Origin: Erythrocercus mccallii
Taxonomy: Eukaryota; Chordata; Aves; Passeriformes; Dicruridae
Direction: 5' to 3'
Assembly (NCBI GenBank): GCA_013397435.1
Contig: VZRG01000867.1
Coordinates: forward strand, 147,436-211,435
DNA length: 64,000 nt
Shown here in pieces: positions 50,090-62,770 of this stretch; position 1 is the stretch's first letter; every line of letters starts with the position of its first letter. The notes under the pieces are model-generated. The model was not told the DNA's origin. It saw only the letters and a list, made by a program, of their open reading frames with translations, and ran no database searches. The position numbers and the translations under genes are program-made.

Positions 50090-53000
50090 CAAAGCTGTCT
50101 CTCAAGGTGAATGAGTTTGTTCCCTTTTTGCAAATCCTGTGGTGAGTTCCAGCAGGACAAAGAAGGACCAAACAACAAGAAAAAGCTCACTTCTTAGTTA
50201 CCAGCAACATGATCCCTCCACCTGCAAAGTGGCTGTAACATAGCATTGGGGCGTATTCCTGAATTGTCAGAGGCATCCACAGATACCAACTGTTTGGTTC
50301 TGATTCTGTCATGTGAGAGTGTTATCTGAGAATGTGCTGGTGGGATGGATCCACACTGGTCCCATGTGTCAGATACTTCTTGAGCAGACAATTGGAAAGT
50401 GCCACCTGCAGCAGCTGGGACAGTAGGCATAACTGGCATATGCCTCTAGATAAGATTTTTAGGACTAGTGCACCTGGGATCGATTCACATTGGTGATTTA
50501 TGTCGCAGATTACAATGAGCTGAGGGGACCTGCCCTCCTTAGCTAAACCAAATGTTCTCTTCCCACAGCTTAGGATCTGCACTCTGACTAATGGGAATAC
50601 TCACATGAGTTAGGTTGTTTTATATGAAGATGCAAAGCTGGTGACAAGAGAAAGAAAACTGCCACAGGTGCTACAGAGAAAAGAGTCCTTGGGGAACTAG
50701 GGACAAAACAATTCTTTAGGTTTCCTTCCAGTGACTAATTCCTCTTCACAACTCTGGCCTCTAATTTCAGCAGTTAGTTCTTCAGCTGCTCTCATATCCA
50801 GTGTTTTAACAACTCCAGGCTTATTTGGATTCTGCCATGTTTAATCCGAATATATCATATGCTGTGTGCAGTCACATGTATTAATCTCTCCGGAAAAAGA
50901 TGTATTCAAAATCAGTAGTAAAGGCCGGAATCTTTCCCCAGTGACCAGCACTGACGTCATTCCATGATGCTACAATTGTCTTTCCCTGTTAGCTAGATTC
51001 CCACAATTCACAATGAATAGATTTCTTTAAGACAGGTGAATGTGTCACTGTAGGCCAATTTTATGAATATTTCTAGAACCAAAGTAAACAAATGAAATTT
51101 TAAAGAGGGGATTTATTATACTGCCATTATCCTAATGCTGCTGTAAGCAGAAATGCCTGTATTTCTGTCAGTATACTATCCTCTTGGATCCATCATGGAG
51201 AGGAGACACTACACCTAGGCCTGAGATACACTTTGTTAAGTTACTTTACATGTCAAATGACGTATTATTTGAAATATCAAATGAGACAGTAGCTGCTCAA
51301 ATGTGCTTCCCACATGAATTGAGAAAAGTAAACAGATGGGACCCAGACAACCTGACACATGTGTAGCCTATTTATTGCCTTAAAATTGTTCTCTGCTGCA
51401 GTACTTTGCTTTAGAATAACCCATCTTTTGCTATAAGAACATAATCTTCATAGTCTGCCACAATAGTTTATGGCAGGTACCTCCTCCAAACCCTCTAGGG
51501 AAACATTGCAAATAGCCGGCAACTGCGGAACAAAATCTGAGAGTGGCGTGAAATCCCAAAAGGAGTAGAAGTTTCAGATTAGAAAGGGGAAGAATTTCCC
51601 TGATACGAGACAGTCAGAGGTGCACAGTAACTGAGATATCTCTTTGCCATGAGATGTTGGTCTACTGACTCTTCAGATTGCTTTAAACATCAGGGGTTTC
51701 ATCCATGCCTTTCTGGATTATCACAGTATCATATTGGGCAATCTCATTAAATAGAGAGCTTTTTCTGTCTATTTGTTCAATGATGAAAATGTTTATTCTG
51801 CAAGCCCTCTTTCTGGTGCTTTTCTTTATCCTTTATCCTATCGTCTATTATATCCAGGTTAAGAGATTGACAGGATAAGATCATGGGATTCCTTGCAGAG
51901 TTTATAACGTTTGAACATCAGATGTTTCAACAATTAAGCTTGAAGTGATAGATATTCTTGCTATCTGCTAGGCAAGTATAGATGACTGCTTATCCATCGA
52001 GTCTTTTGCAGCATTTAATACCACTTTTATTTTTCTTTTGGTCCATGTTTATCACTACATCTGTGACATTCTCACTTGTGGTTTTGTCCTTTATTTGTAT
52101 AGAATCAAAATAATTCCAAATAATGCTCAAAAATCTTCTCCACTAATGACAAGAGAAAATGATGCAGTAGTTTCTTCTGTAAGCTGTGCTTGCTAATGCT
52201 AATTCAACACTCCTCTGTGAGGATGGTCTTCGTGGTGTACGGAAGGGGAGAGAGGTATTCCAAACAATGGCCTGTCTGCCTTATCTCCCAACAAATCAAG
52301 ATTAATTGTTGGCCTTGTTCACCAGCACAGATGTCATGTGCATCCAGCTCTCCCCCTGAACTAGCTCACACGCCAACACATCAGAGGAGCAAAGCCAAAG
52401 AGGCCTGAAGACAGCACAGCACAGTTCTGCTAGCATCACTGGCACATGGCTGGTTACAGGAAAACAGGCCCAGCTGAAAACTCATCAAGGTGCTGTTCCC
52501 ACTCTGTCAACACAATCTGGTGAGGAGAAGTACCATTTTAATAGTAATGTTTATTGTTTGACAGACAAGTCACCAGTAGCCCAGAATCAGAAAACTGTAG
52601 GGATTTCCCTCTTCTTAAAAACTTTCCACCCTGTCTTGACCACTGAAAAATCCATACCAAGATGTCATTCTTCCAAGACACCTCACTGAAACACCAAGAT
52701 GAGCAATTCTGGGAACTTTCAGACTAGTTTTCTGCCTCTTCATTTCAGTTCAGTTTTGCTAAATGACTTCTAACAAGTGACAATAAAAACAATAACAACA
52801 ATAATAAAAAAAATTCAACATATATAATTGTGTCCTTCAATTCTAACTTTATTCCTCAGTGAGGAACACAGGGAGCATAGCCTCAGTTTTGCTCTCTGGG
52901 TGAACTGAAGGAACACAGGGACTGCAAAATTTGTTCTCAGATCAGTTTTCCCCAAAGTGAAACAGTTTGAAATATACAGCTCCTGGTTTTAGGAAGGCTA

Positions 53001-54988
53001 CACAGTGTATGGCCATTACAGGTCCCATAGGAAAAGAAGAGTTTTCCAGTTTTTCAGTTTCTTGAAAGCACCATTATGTCAGAGGGAGTGCACCAGTGTC
53101 ATTGTAAGGAAAGCCCACATAAGAGAACTGAAAGGAGTAGTTTTTCTGTACACTGGCATTTTAATACATTCTTTGCCTACTTATCAGCAGAACATGGGTT
53201 AAATCTTTAATATAGACTTGGTATGGCCATGCCTAAATCTTGAGTTTTCAGCACTCACTTGAGATGCAAAACTCTTGGCTAAACTTGATGTTTCTAAACA
53301 GCCTTTTCTAGAGTATTTTGCTCTGCAAATAATCTAGTGTCTCCTTGCACCTTGACTCACATTTGCTAGTTTTAGATATTCTTTGAACAAAGAACAAGCT
53401 AAAATGTACATTCAATAATGGAATTATTAATTTTTATGTCCAGTTTCAGGACATGGATAAGTCATTAAGGGGACAGGGAATAGAAAAAAGTTACAGTAGC
53501 AATAGTACAACCAACATGGAATTGTTTCAATGACTGATGCATCTAGTATAGATGTCTTAAAATATGTGCAACCTTCTTTAGAGGAACTCATTTGTAAAGA
53601 TTTAAGCAATGTGAAAACATGCTTTTATGCAGACTGTCTTAAGAAAATACTGATGGATTGTGGAATTCAGGGAACTGCTTTTAATGCAGTCAGAAGCTGA
53701 TGAGATAGGGTTTCACTGGAGTGTGAAAAAAGCTGCCAGATGAAGCTTATGATGCGGGCCAAAACAACATTAAACTCTGGTTTTAGATCTAGTGCTAGCA
53801 GGCACTTCTGGATTTAGAGCAAAATTCCAGTTGCAGCTGGGGGGTAAAGGTGAGGTGAGGACTACTAATACTAGTTCTATCCCTTTAGGCCCCTGTCATC
53901 TCCATCCTATGGATGTGTAGGTGCTCACTGGAGAGAGCTCTTAACCCAGGCAGTGCTGTATTATGTACATTTTCCCCTTCTAGACCAAACCTCACACCAG
54001 CTCTTGTTTTAATTTGCCACTTTCACATCAAAGCTAGAAAGACAGCTGCTAATATACTGAGTGCAGTTATACACAGCTCCTCTCCCATTCTTCTGGCACT
54101 GATTGCAGCATGAAACCCAACATTACTTTTGGTCTTGACCAAGACAAACTTTAGGGAGAAAGACTTTACAGGCATCAGTAGCAACTCTAGTTCTCCTCTG
54201 CCCCTGGCCCAATGCCTGATCTCAAACTTTCCTGTTATTAGCACTTAAAACCAGTTTACAAACCTACATTTGATGCTAACAAGGTCCTGTCTTCAGTGGA
54301 ACTAAGGATTAGTTTGGGGTCAGGAGGCACTCATCTCACATCTCAGGATTGGAATCAACAAGGCTGTGTCAATGGTGAGCTGGTCTGAATGAAAGTGAAG
54401 ATTAAGCCTGTGGCTGGATAAATACTTGGGCTGTAAGTTTAAAAGGTTTTCATGCAGTGCTGCTGGGCAGGCACTTTGGGAGGCAGCAGAATCAGAATTT
54501 TCCTGCATCTCCTTGGCATGCTGTCCCTGCTATGCCCAGCAAAATCTGACCAGTGTTTGCCCTGAACATGCTTCACCTGCCCTCTGCCTTTCACTACTGC
54601 CCACACCCCTGAGCCACAACAAGTGCACAGGGGTGCTTTCCCCCTCATGAGTCTCTAAGCCAGCTAAAAGGGACATCAGCTAAATATTCATTTAAGGGAA
54701 CAATAAGGAAGACTCTGACTCACGGGTGGGCTGACAAAGCTTGGGAAAGTTTTCTCTCAAGAACTGAAATTCCTGGTTTAGTTTCTTGCCAGTTGAAATT
54801 ACTGCCAGCAATAATTGCCCGTGAGTCACTGATCCAGCTCTGCGGTGTGGCCGCTCGAGCGTATTTGGCCTGTTTGAGCCACTGCGGTTTTCTTTTGTTA
54901 AGCATCAAATGGCTTTTATATCATCTAGCAATTCACTGCAGATCACTGAAAACAGCTCTGGAACCCAGCATCAGTAAGTGCTTGCAAT

Positions 54989-55034
54989 CAGGCCCCTTTC
55001 TCTCTCTCTCTATCTTCTTTTCTTTTTTTTCTTA
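54989..55034. repeat. CT/T-rich pyrimidine tract
   Basis: CCCCTTTCTCTCTCTCTCTA is followed by TCTTCTTTTC and a T8 run. A simple pyrimidine tract; no acceptor-plus-exon structure could be built on it. Confidence 0.6.
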
Positions 55035-58000
55035 ACTTCAGAGCTATTTTTGAGCTGAACAGAGTGCTGAATACTATGCCTTCCTTCCTGTGAATACACC
55101 ACTTATCTGATTACTAAATATTGTCATAAATTATGCCCCCTACAATAATTTTACATAACCTGCTGGAGATGCTGTGTAGAAAAGGGACTGTGATTATGAA
55201 GAACTTCACTAACAAGATGTTTTATATTGGGCTGGAACACTGTTATCGTTACCTTAGTTTCACTATTCACTTTTCTGAGATGAAATATACATACTAGGCC
55301 CAAGTCTCTGCAGATGGCTATGTCTTCTCATCATGCTGACTGAAATAAGGCAGGGCAGAAAGTGCAAAAAGCTCAGTCTGATCAGACCTCAGTTAAAATT
55401 TGGCCTAAGGTTGGGAAAAACTTAGGGTAGCTCATCTGAACCTCTCTTGTGCTTCCTAGCTTTGATCTCAGATAATAACTTGCTGCCTCCTAAGGGTGGG
55501 ATTAATATTACATAGGGTGGGATCAAACAATGTGCTTTGTAAACATATGTTGCAGTACAAAATCTTTGATGCAAAAATATCTCTAATATCTGGGTCGGGC
55601 ACCTACCTTCTCTTTGAGGAAACCCATCTGGCAAGTAGTTCTTTCTCCTCCTCTGTGCTCCTCCTACACTCTTGCAACCCTCATCAGGGCTGCTCTGATT
55701 TAGAGAAGTGTATTTTTAGTGTTACTGTGGTTCTGGAATTGTGAAGAAAAGGAATTAAAAGCTGACTGTAGAGTCCCTTGTAATCCAGGCAGACAAAACA
55801 GTAAATCCAACAGGTTTGCCTCTGTTGGCTCTGCTTTCTTTAACACACAATACCTGTTTATGGTAGATTGCAAATACCTACAATACAGGATTTATATGAT
55901 AGGCACAAGCTCCTGACACACAGCTGTCAGCTCAAAGTTATCCACTTTAAACATGGCTCAGAAGTCACGATTAAGAAAAAATAATCACTTCAAGCCTTCA
56001 AATGGAGAAAAGGTCAACTTCAGTGGATAAATGATTCCTAGAAACATTTAATCTATTATCATTGTGGGAATGCTAGCTTAGACTTTTTAGAGGTACTTGT
56101 AAACTTTGCCATGGTCTGTGATGTGAAAATGCTTTGTCTCTCTAACTAATTACTGAATATCTGAGACAGCAGAAAAGAGCAACCAAGAAAACAAAATCCT
56201 GGGTGCTTGGAAAGTCAGACACTGAAGAGCAATAAAGAAATTAATTGTTATGCGATAATTTGGCTACATCCTGATGAATGGGAATTGATTTGCCTTATTC
56301 TAGAAAGACATAAGCCCATCCTTTGCAAGGACTTATACCAGTCAATGGAGAACAACAGAGTACAGGGTGTGAATTCAGCACTTGGTATAAAGGAATTGGA
56401 AAATACCATCATAAACCTGATTCTCACAACTGTGTACTTCAGGGGGAATCTGGACATTTCCAGCCCTTCCATGAAGTCCTGTGCCCATAACAAGATTTAA
56501 GAGCTGTGCTGCCTTGTTACAGGATGAGAAGCAGCCAAGAGAATTATGTCAAACAAATTCATGCCCATATAAATTACAAACTAAAGCCCAGAGCAGTATC
56601 TTTTTCATAATAGTGTGATGATCCTGTCTGCCAGAAACAACGTCATCAGTAATGCTTATCTCTCAAAGCAGTTATATTGTATCAATTTATATTTCAGGCA
56701 CTATCTTGCAATTAAATTTCTAGGCTTAAAAAAGCCTGTTTCCCACACCCTCCCCCTTTTCAATTCTAGGTCCTCCAAGATTAACAAAACATCCTCTGTG
56801 GCAGCAAATTAATCACACCACAAAACTAAACCATTCATTAGAGAGGCAGCATACCAAAACTGCTATTAAAAAGTCAGTATTGCTATTTTTTGTTTTTAAT
56901 TTTGTGACACTGTTTGCAGCATATCCTCCTCTAAGTATACACACTGCCAAAGCAAATACAGGGATAAGCCCTAAACCTTGATGGGTATTGATGTGCCATG
57001 AGCTTGTAGTGAGCTACAACATCAGAGCCCTTGTCTAGGGGCTTTTTTTGATGTCTACAGTGTGCAAATTCTCACAAACATCAATTCCCATGAGATTTTC
57101 CAAGACAGCCCCAAAGCATCACTTTAGCCCACGTTCACTGATGCTTTGCTGCAGAGGATGAGCAGAGATGCAGCTGCAATCCCATCTTTAGCAGTGATCT
57201 TGCCAGTGCTCTCTCCCCTTTCTGGCCTTTCCTTTCCCTTCCTCCCTGAAAAATCTTTAGTGTTTTTTTCTTCCTGATCCTTCTCTTCTTTGGAGAGAAC
57301 TCACTGATCTAGTGAGCAATTCTGAGTTTCTCAGGATCTCCTCTGTTCCTTACTCCAGGGTTTTGTAAGCTGGCTGACTACAGGCTCATGCATGGGCCAG
57401 CTGTCTTTCCTACCCTTTCAGCCTGGGGGAATGTCCTCTGGACATTCATAACCTCAGCTCCTCATGAGATTTCCTTTTTTATTTAAAACTTCCACTTTTG
57501 TTTGCTTGTTTTGCTGTTAGGAATACATGGAATTTTAAGCTCCTTCTTTAAAGGTAGTGCTGTAGAGTGAGGGACAGCCTTTCATTTTGGATAAAAGCAA
57601 GTTGTTTAATCAAAATCTGATCTTCTTTGCCCTTGTGTGCAAGCTGAGGTATATACCATGCTACCCTGCTCTTAGACATTTCATATTTTTCAAAGAAAGA
57701 AAACAAGAAAGCAAAACTGCAGCCCTTAAAAAACCATGGACATGGGCCCTCTCAAGGACTGGCTAGATCCACTGGGAGTCTACAGGAAAATGCAGCAGCC
57801 CCATCAACAAATCTCCTCATGCCCTGCAATTTCCCTGAGTCAGCTATTACATTAAGCACTGGAAGAAGCCCTCAGGCTTAGGCAACTCTGACTTGCAGGT
57901 AAATTATGCATGATTTTAAACATGCAAAATGAGTCCTGGCCTTCAAGCCTTCTGCTGAATAAAGAACCCCTTAATAGAGCTTAAGCAAGAAGGTCTTAAC

Positions 58001-61000
58001 CTGAGGAGAGCAGAGCTTTGAACTCTCTAAAAGACACCTGGGCCAGGGTAGGCTGTGGTCCTGGCTTGATGAAGACAAGGAAACCACAGCCTTGCTGCAG
58101 GACTCTCCACCACATCCTGCTCTCACCCTCAGGCACAGAAGGCAGATCAAAGGCACAGCAGGAGATACAGTCCTGGAGAGTCATCTATCTCCTTAGAAGC
58201 TGTGGGAAGTCACCAGAACTCAGGCAACCTCACATCTCCTCTGGCAAAGCATCTGGCATGTCATTTAAAAACACCTTCTTGCCTTCTACCACTCCTTACC
58301 TAAATGTGCAAAGGGGAAGACAATGAAACTTCTTTCCTGTAACACACAGATCCCTATCTCTTACTTACAAAATAACTTTTGTAGCTTGCAGCTTTCTTGC
58401 CAAAGCAGCACCGAATAGCAAATTAGCTTAAGTTTTAGATGTGAAATACAGTGTCCAGCACTCAACTGCTCTGATTAAATATGCATCAACAGCACTCACG
58501 CATTGCTAGCAACCTCAACTGCTAAACAAAACCCTTACATCGTTGTCTCTATTTTGCTTGTTGTAATTATATATGATGTCTGAAGTTGTGTAATATCATA
58601 GCTCTGTGAACTATAGTCACCCACTTGGCTTGCTTGCAATATTCCATATTAAAATCTACCCCAAAACACAGGGGCATTTCTTGTTATGTCTGTTCAAGTA
58701 GGAGCATAGCTGATGTGTTTTCTCTATTGGAGACATCAGCTTTTCAGCTTTATGAAACATTTCAGAATCTGAACGAGGACCCCAGGACTCATCAAGAGTT
58801 CTCCCTGCACTTAGCAGCAGGATTAAAACAAGCTTTCTCTAAAAACCAGAAGCACAGGTCTGCAGCCCTGTGGTCCTCCAGATTTTGCCTCTGCCTCCCT
58901 CTGCCTACCCATGCCCTGACAGCCTGCTGGGGACCCAGCGTGAGACTTTGTCAAGCAAATTGCTTCTCCCCAGGTGTGCTTCGGGATCTGCTGAGAGGCT
59001 GGATGGGGTTTAACTCACCACTGGGAGATCCAGGGTCCTGCTGCACTGCCTGTGCAAGCACCTGGAGCTGGAAAGCAGAGCAGAGGAGGGAGGATGCTGG
59101 AAAGGGAGAGGGGAGAAGTGCAGGTGGCAAAGCACTAAGGTGAAAGCGAAATTGATTCTGCATGAGATCTTGCAAATGTCTTTCTGATGTGAGAAACTTT
59201 ACAAAGGGAAAAGAGCATTCCTTATTCCAGAGCTGGGGTGTGAGGAGGTGCCAAGGAGTCTCCTGCAATCCTGTGGCTCTGTCCCTGGATGGAGAAGACA
59301 AAGAGTGCATCATGAGCATGGCAGTGGGATGGCTGGAGCCACCTCTACTTGTCTATCCAGCTGCAGCTTTCCCATCCTCTGTATTTTGCTCTTTTATCAG
59401 CAAACAGCTCTTTCCTTTGATGATACTCATGACACTGTGACTATTACTTTTTTGAAGTGTTTGTCAAAGAGATCATCAAAGCAACAGATTTTTTCTTACT
59501 TTCCCTACTTACTTGTGTGTTTTTGCAGTAAAGAAAACAGAAGTAAATTAGTTGACTATTACCTTCATTCTTGGTGCATATGCATATAATTTACAAAAAT
59601 ATGTAATTATTTTATTCAGATATCATGCAGAAACAAGACCTCATCCCAAAAATCCTTCAGTTGGTGCTGGCACAGCAACTATGTAAAGAAGGTAGCAGCA
59701 CCTTTTTTATTCAAAATTTTGTTGTATAATACTCTGCAGGTCTACAAAATATATAGGTTTATAACCAGACCAGTCATGTTGTAGGTGTCTAGAAGTTTAG
59801 GACTTTCCTTATTTGTTTTGATTGCTTCAAACTTTGCAGATTCATTTTTATTCTGCCTTGGGGAGCCACATTTTACACCTGTCTAAAGGTGTGATGTAGC
59901 AGTGGAATAACTTTTTAGCAAAGCCATAACATCTTTCCTGGCCATGCTCTTCCCTCCTTCTCCCCACCACATGGCCCTGCCTCTCCTTCCTTGCTGATGC
60001 AAGGAACCTCAGAGTTTGTGTCCACACAAAGAACTTCATGCTCTTGCTCTAGACCTGGACAAACTGGCTCAGGCACCTTGGTTTGAAATCTGAACCATTT
60101 TGGTGATCATGGCAGAGTTGGCAAATATTTTGGCTTCTCTAGAGGTCAGATCCTTTTCAGGTCAGAAGAAGGTACATCTCCTATGCACCCAACACTCCCA
60201 CTTCCTTGTGATTTTGAGGAGCCCAGCTAGATTGATGAAACAAGGAGCACACCTGATGCACACTCCCTCTCCTCCATGGCCCTGACAAGGTGGCATAGGG
60301 TCGAGACATAGCCTTATCTCTCAATCTTCTCTAAATAATAAAATTCAGTTCAAAGCCTTAAACCCCAAATGTGGCCAAAGGGAAATCTTTCCATTTTTGT
60401 CCGTATAAAATTCAAAGACTATTCAAAATATTTGCTGGTCAAGCATTTTCTAGTCTGGCTTCTGGCTTTAAGCATCCAATTCAGGGCAATTTTAAAGGGT
60501 CTGATTTTCAGAATGAACTTAGTACCAACTTTCTTCTGAAAACTCTTCTCTAACAAGTGTCCCTCAGGAGGGAAGGTACACAGACAGCCAACCTGACCAG
60601 TGCACTAAGATTCCCTATCTTGGTGCCTGTGCTGTCTCCAGCCAAGATGCTTAGAGACACAAACAACTTCTTTGAGCCAAGAAAAGCCCTCAGTGACAGA
60701 ATGTGATACTGCAGAAAACACTGGATTCTGAACTCTGGAGATTAGAAACAATTACTTAGTGACAGCAGGTTTTGCAGCAGAAGCATTAAGAAACTGCCTC
60801 ACAAAATAGGTATATCATAAACATTGCTGTAAAATCCGTACAGGGATGAGGAGATCTTCAGACACAGCTTCACTGATTAGCTGTGCTTCAGTGCTTTGCT
60901 CCTGATCCCTTAGCAGATATGTAGCTTTCAGACATGAAATATTCCTGGTCAGCAGGCATTTTTCCATTAGCAGTATGATTTATTTCTTAGTAGGATCATA

Positions 61001-61072
61001 TTTGCTTACTTGGGAACTTTCTTTCATGCATCTCCAAGTCAGAATACCAATCAAGTGGAAATTGCTTGAGAT

Positions 61073-61735
61073 GAAATGGCTGAATCACAAAATAAGATGA
61101 AGAGACCCACAAGGATCATCAAGTCCAACTCCCTGCACAGGATACCCCAAGAGTCACACTGTGTGCCCAAGAGCATTGTCCAAATGCTTCTTGAACTCGT
61201 CAGGCTTGGTGCTGTGACCACTGCCCTGGGGAGCCTGTTCGGTGCCCGAACACCCTCTGAGTGAAAAAGCTTTTTGTAACATCCAACCTAAACCTCCCCT
61301 GACACAACTTCAGGCCATTCCTTTGTGTTCTGTCACTGGTCACAACAAATAAGAGATCAGTGTCTGCCCCTTCTCCCCTCACAAGGAAGCTGTAACTGCA
61401 ATGAGGTCTCTCCTCAGTCTCCTCTTTTCCAGCTAAGTGGCTGGAAAGACCAAGTGACCTCAGCCACTCCTCATATGGCTTCCCCTCAAGGCCCTTCACC
61501 ATCTTCATAGCTCTCCTTTGGACTCTCTCTAATGTCTTAATGTCTTTCTTATATTGTGGCACCCCAAACTGCTCCCAGCTCTGGAAGTGAGGCCGCCCCA
61601 CTACAGAGCAGAGTGGGACAGTCCCCTCCCTTGCCTGGCTGGTGATGCTGTCCTTGATGCCCCCCAGGACATGCTTGGCCCTCCTGGCTGCACTGCTGAC
61701 TCATGGTCAGCCATTGACCAGGTCAGCAAATTCCT
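61073..61735 (-). pseudogene. CR1 LINE ORF2 end and 3' UTR, inactive
   Basis: The largest CR1 copy in the window reads leftward. Its minus-strand translation (61601 down to 61200) contains PQYKKDIKTLERVQRRAMKM, then VKGLEGKPYEEW and SDRTQRNGLKLCQGRFRLDV. These match the C-terminal part of the CR1 ORF2 polyprotein, downstream of the reverse-transcriptase core. A frameshift near 61,400 replaces the usual middle segment. The 3' UTR runs to about 61,073, and the plus strand there shows 'aatcacaaaataagatgaagagacccacaaggatcatcaagtcc'. The 5' portion is missing, as is typical of CR1 insertions. Confidence 0.94.
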
Positions 61736-62309
61736 GTTTGTGGTGGCACACTCTTTGCTGACTTCTAGTTGGTGTTGGAACCAAGCCTTTGACTACAGGG
61801 AACAGGACATTCTATTGTTGTTATCTGGAGTTTGCTCTTTTGGTGCCCCAAAGGAATTGCACCTGAGCTTTCAATATCTTTTAAAGTTCAGCTGAGCTAA
61901 AAGTGGACAAAATCAACATTAAGGCTTTAGAAAAAATATTGAAAGCCTTCCTGTAGCTGCAAGTAATATTAAAAGCTGTTATCCTTGTTTAAACTCAGAT
62001 GATGAACATTACTCAGCCCTTTCCCTGCAGCCAGTTCAGAGTTTTGCATCTTGTCAGTGCTGAATGACACACTGCTTATCTGGTCTTCTTTGTTTGTGAG
62101 CAGGCTGTTTGGGTTGACGTTGAAAAGAATAGATCTGCATGAATAACTGTGCAGAAAAACAAGAGTCTGTGTGCTCAAGCTCAGTGACAGCCAGAAACAA
62201 ACCAGCCAAACTAGTGCCAAAATACAGACTGTGTGGCTCTATCAGTATAGCACCAAGCTCAAGTGGTCTTTTCATGAGGGTTTGGCTCCCATGGCCTGTG
62301 ATTAGACAA

Positions 62310-62770
62310 CTGGATAGGGCATATTTTGAACCTAGCAAGGCCTTTGGCATTCTCTCCTACAGCCTCTTTGTAACCAAACTGATGTGGTGTCAACTGGATA
62401 ACTGGAATGTAAAGTGGGTGGACACTTGGCTGGTTGAAGGGTTTTGACCAACAGAACAGAATCCAGCTAGAAGCCCACTGATACTTGAACCAATATTGTT
62501 TAGCACTTTCGGTAACACCAGAAAAGGGATATGGAGTGAGATCTCAGCAAGTTCACAAGAGCAACCTGAAGGAGCAGTGAGCATGCTGGAAGGTCAGGCT
62601 GCTATTCAGAGAGCTGGGCTGGGCAGGCGGGAGAGAGGGTAGTTGGGAACATTATGCATTCAGCAAAGGCAAATGCAAAGTCCTGTGGCTGGGATGGGAT
62701 AAACCCTGCAGCACCACGGCCTGGGGAGGCTGACTAGCAATCAGGGATCAGTCTGGATTTGGCCTCTCAG
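62310..62770 (+). pseudogene. CR1 LINE reverse-transcriptase fragment, inactive
   Basis: Plus-strand sequence translating as YFEPSKAFGILSYSLFVTKL, then WVDTWLVEGF, follows the CR1 RT segment 'DFSKAFDTVSHSILIAKL...W...WL'. In the DFSKAFD motif both aspartates are replaced. Downstream DNA continues the CR1 pattern ('agctagaagcccactgatacttgaaccaatattgtttagcac', 'gcaaatgcaaagtcctgtggctggg') to about 62,770. The frame is closed by stops. It is oriented opposite to the CR1 at 61.07-61.74 kb and covers a different part of the element, so the two are separate insertions or an inverted remnant. Confidence 0.87.

Larger units (their letters stand above)
39294..61072. other. Distal non-coding flank; no gene recognised
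   Basis: AT-rich sequence without a credible coding exon. Recognisable contents are the CR1 fragment at 40625-40805, a MIR-like relic at 45285-45425, the poly(A) run at 47376-47396, the ATCT microsatellite at 48449-48553, a possible CR1 tail at 49635-49710 and an (AAAT)n run at 50065-50089. The longest open frame (58625-59143 plus, 172 codons) has no domain or compositional sign of coding. The next gene expected from human synteny, MOBP, was not recognised. Confidence 0.5.

Noticed and set aside
58625..59143. 172-codon plus-strand open frame
   Set aside because: No domain, no conserved-looking motif, unremarkable codon use, and overlapping open frames on the other strand. It is consistent with a chance ORF.
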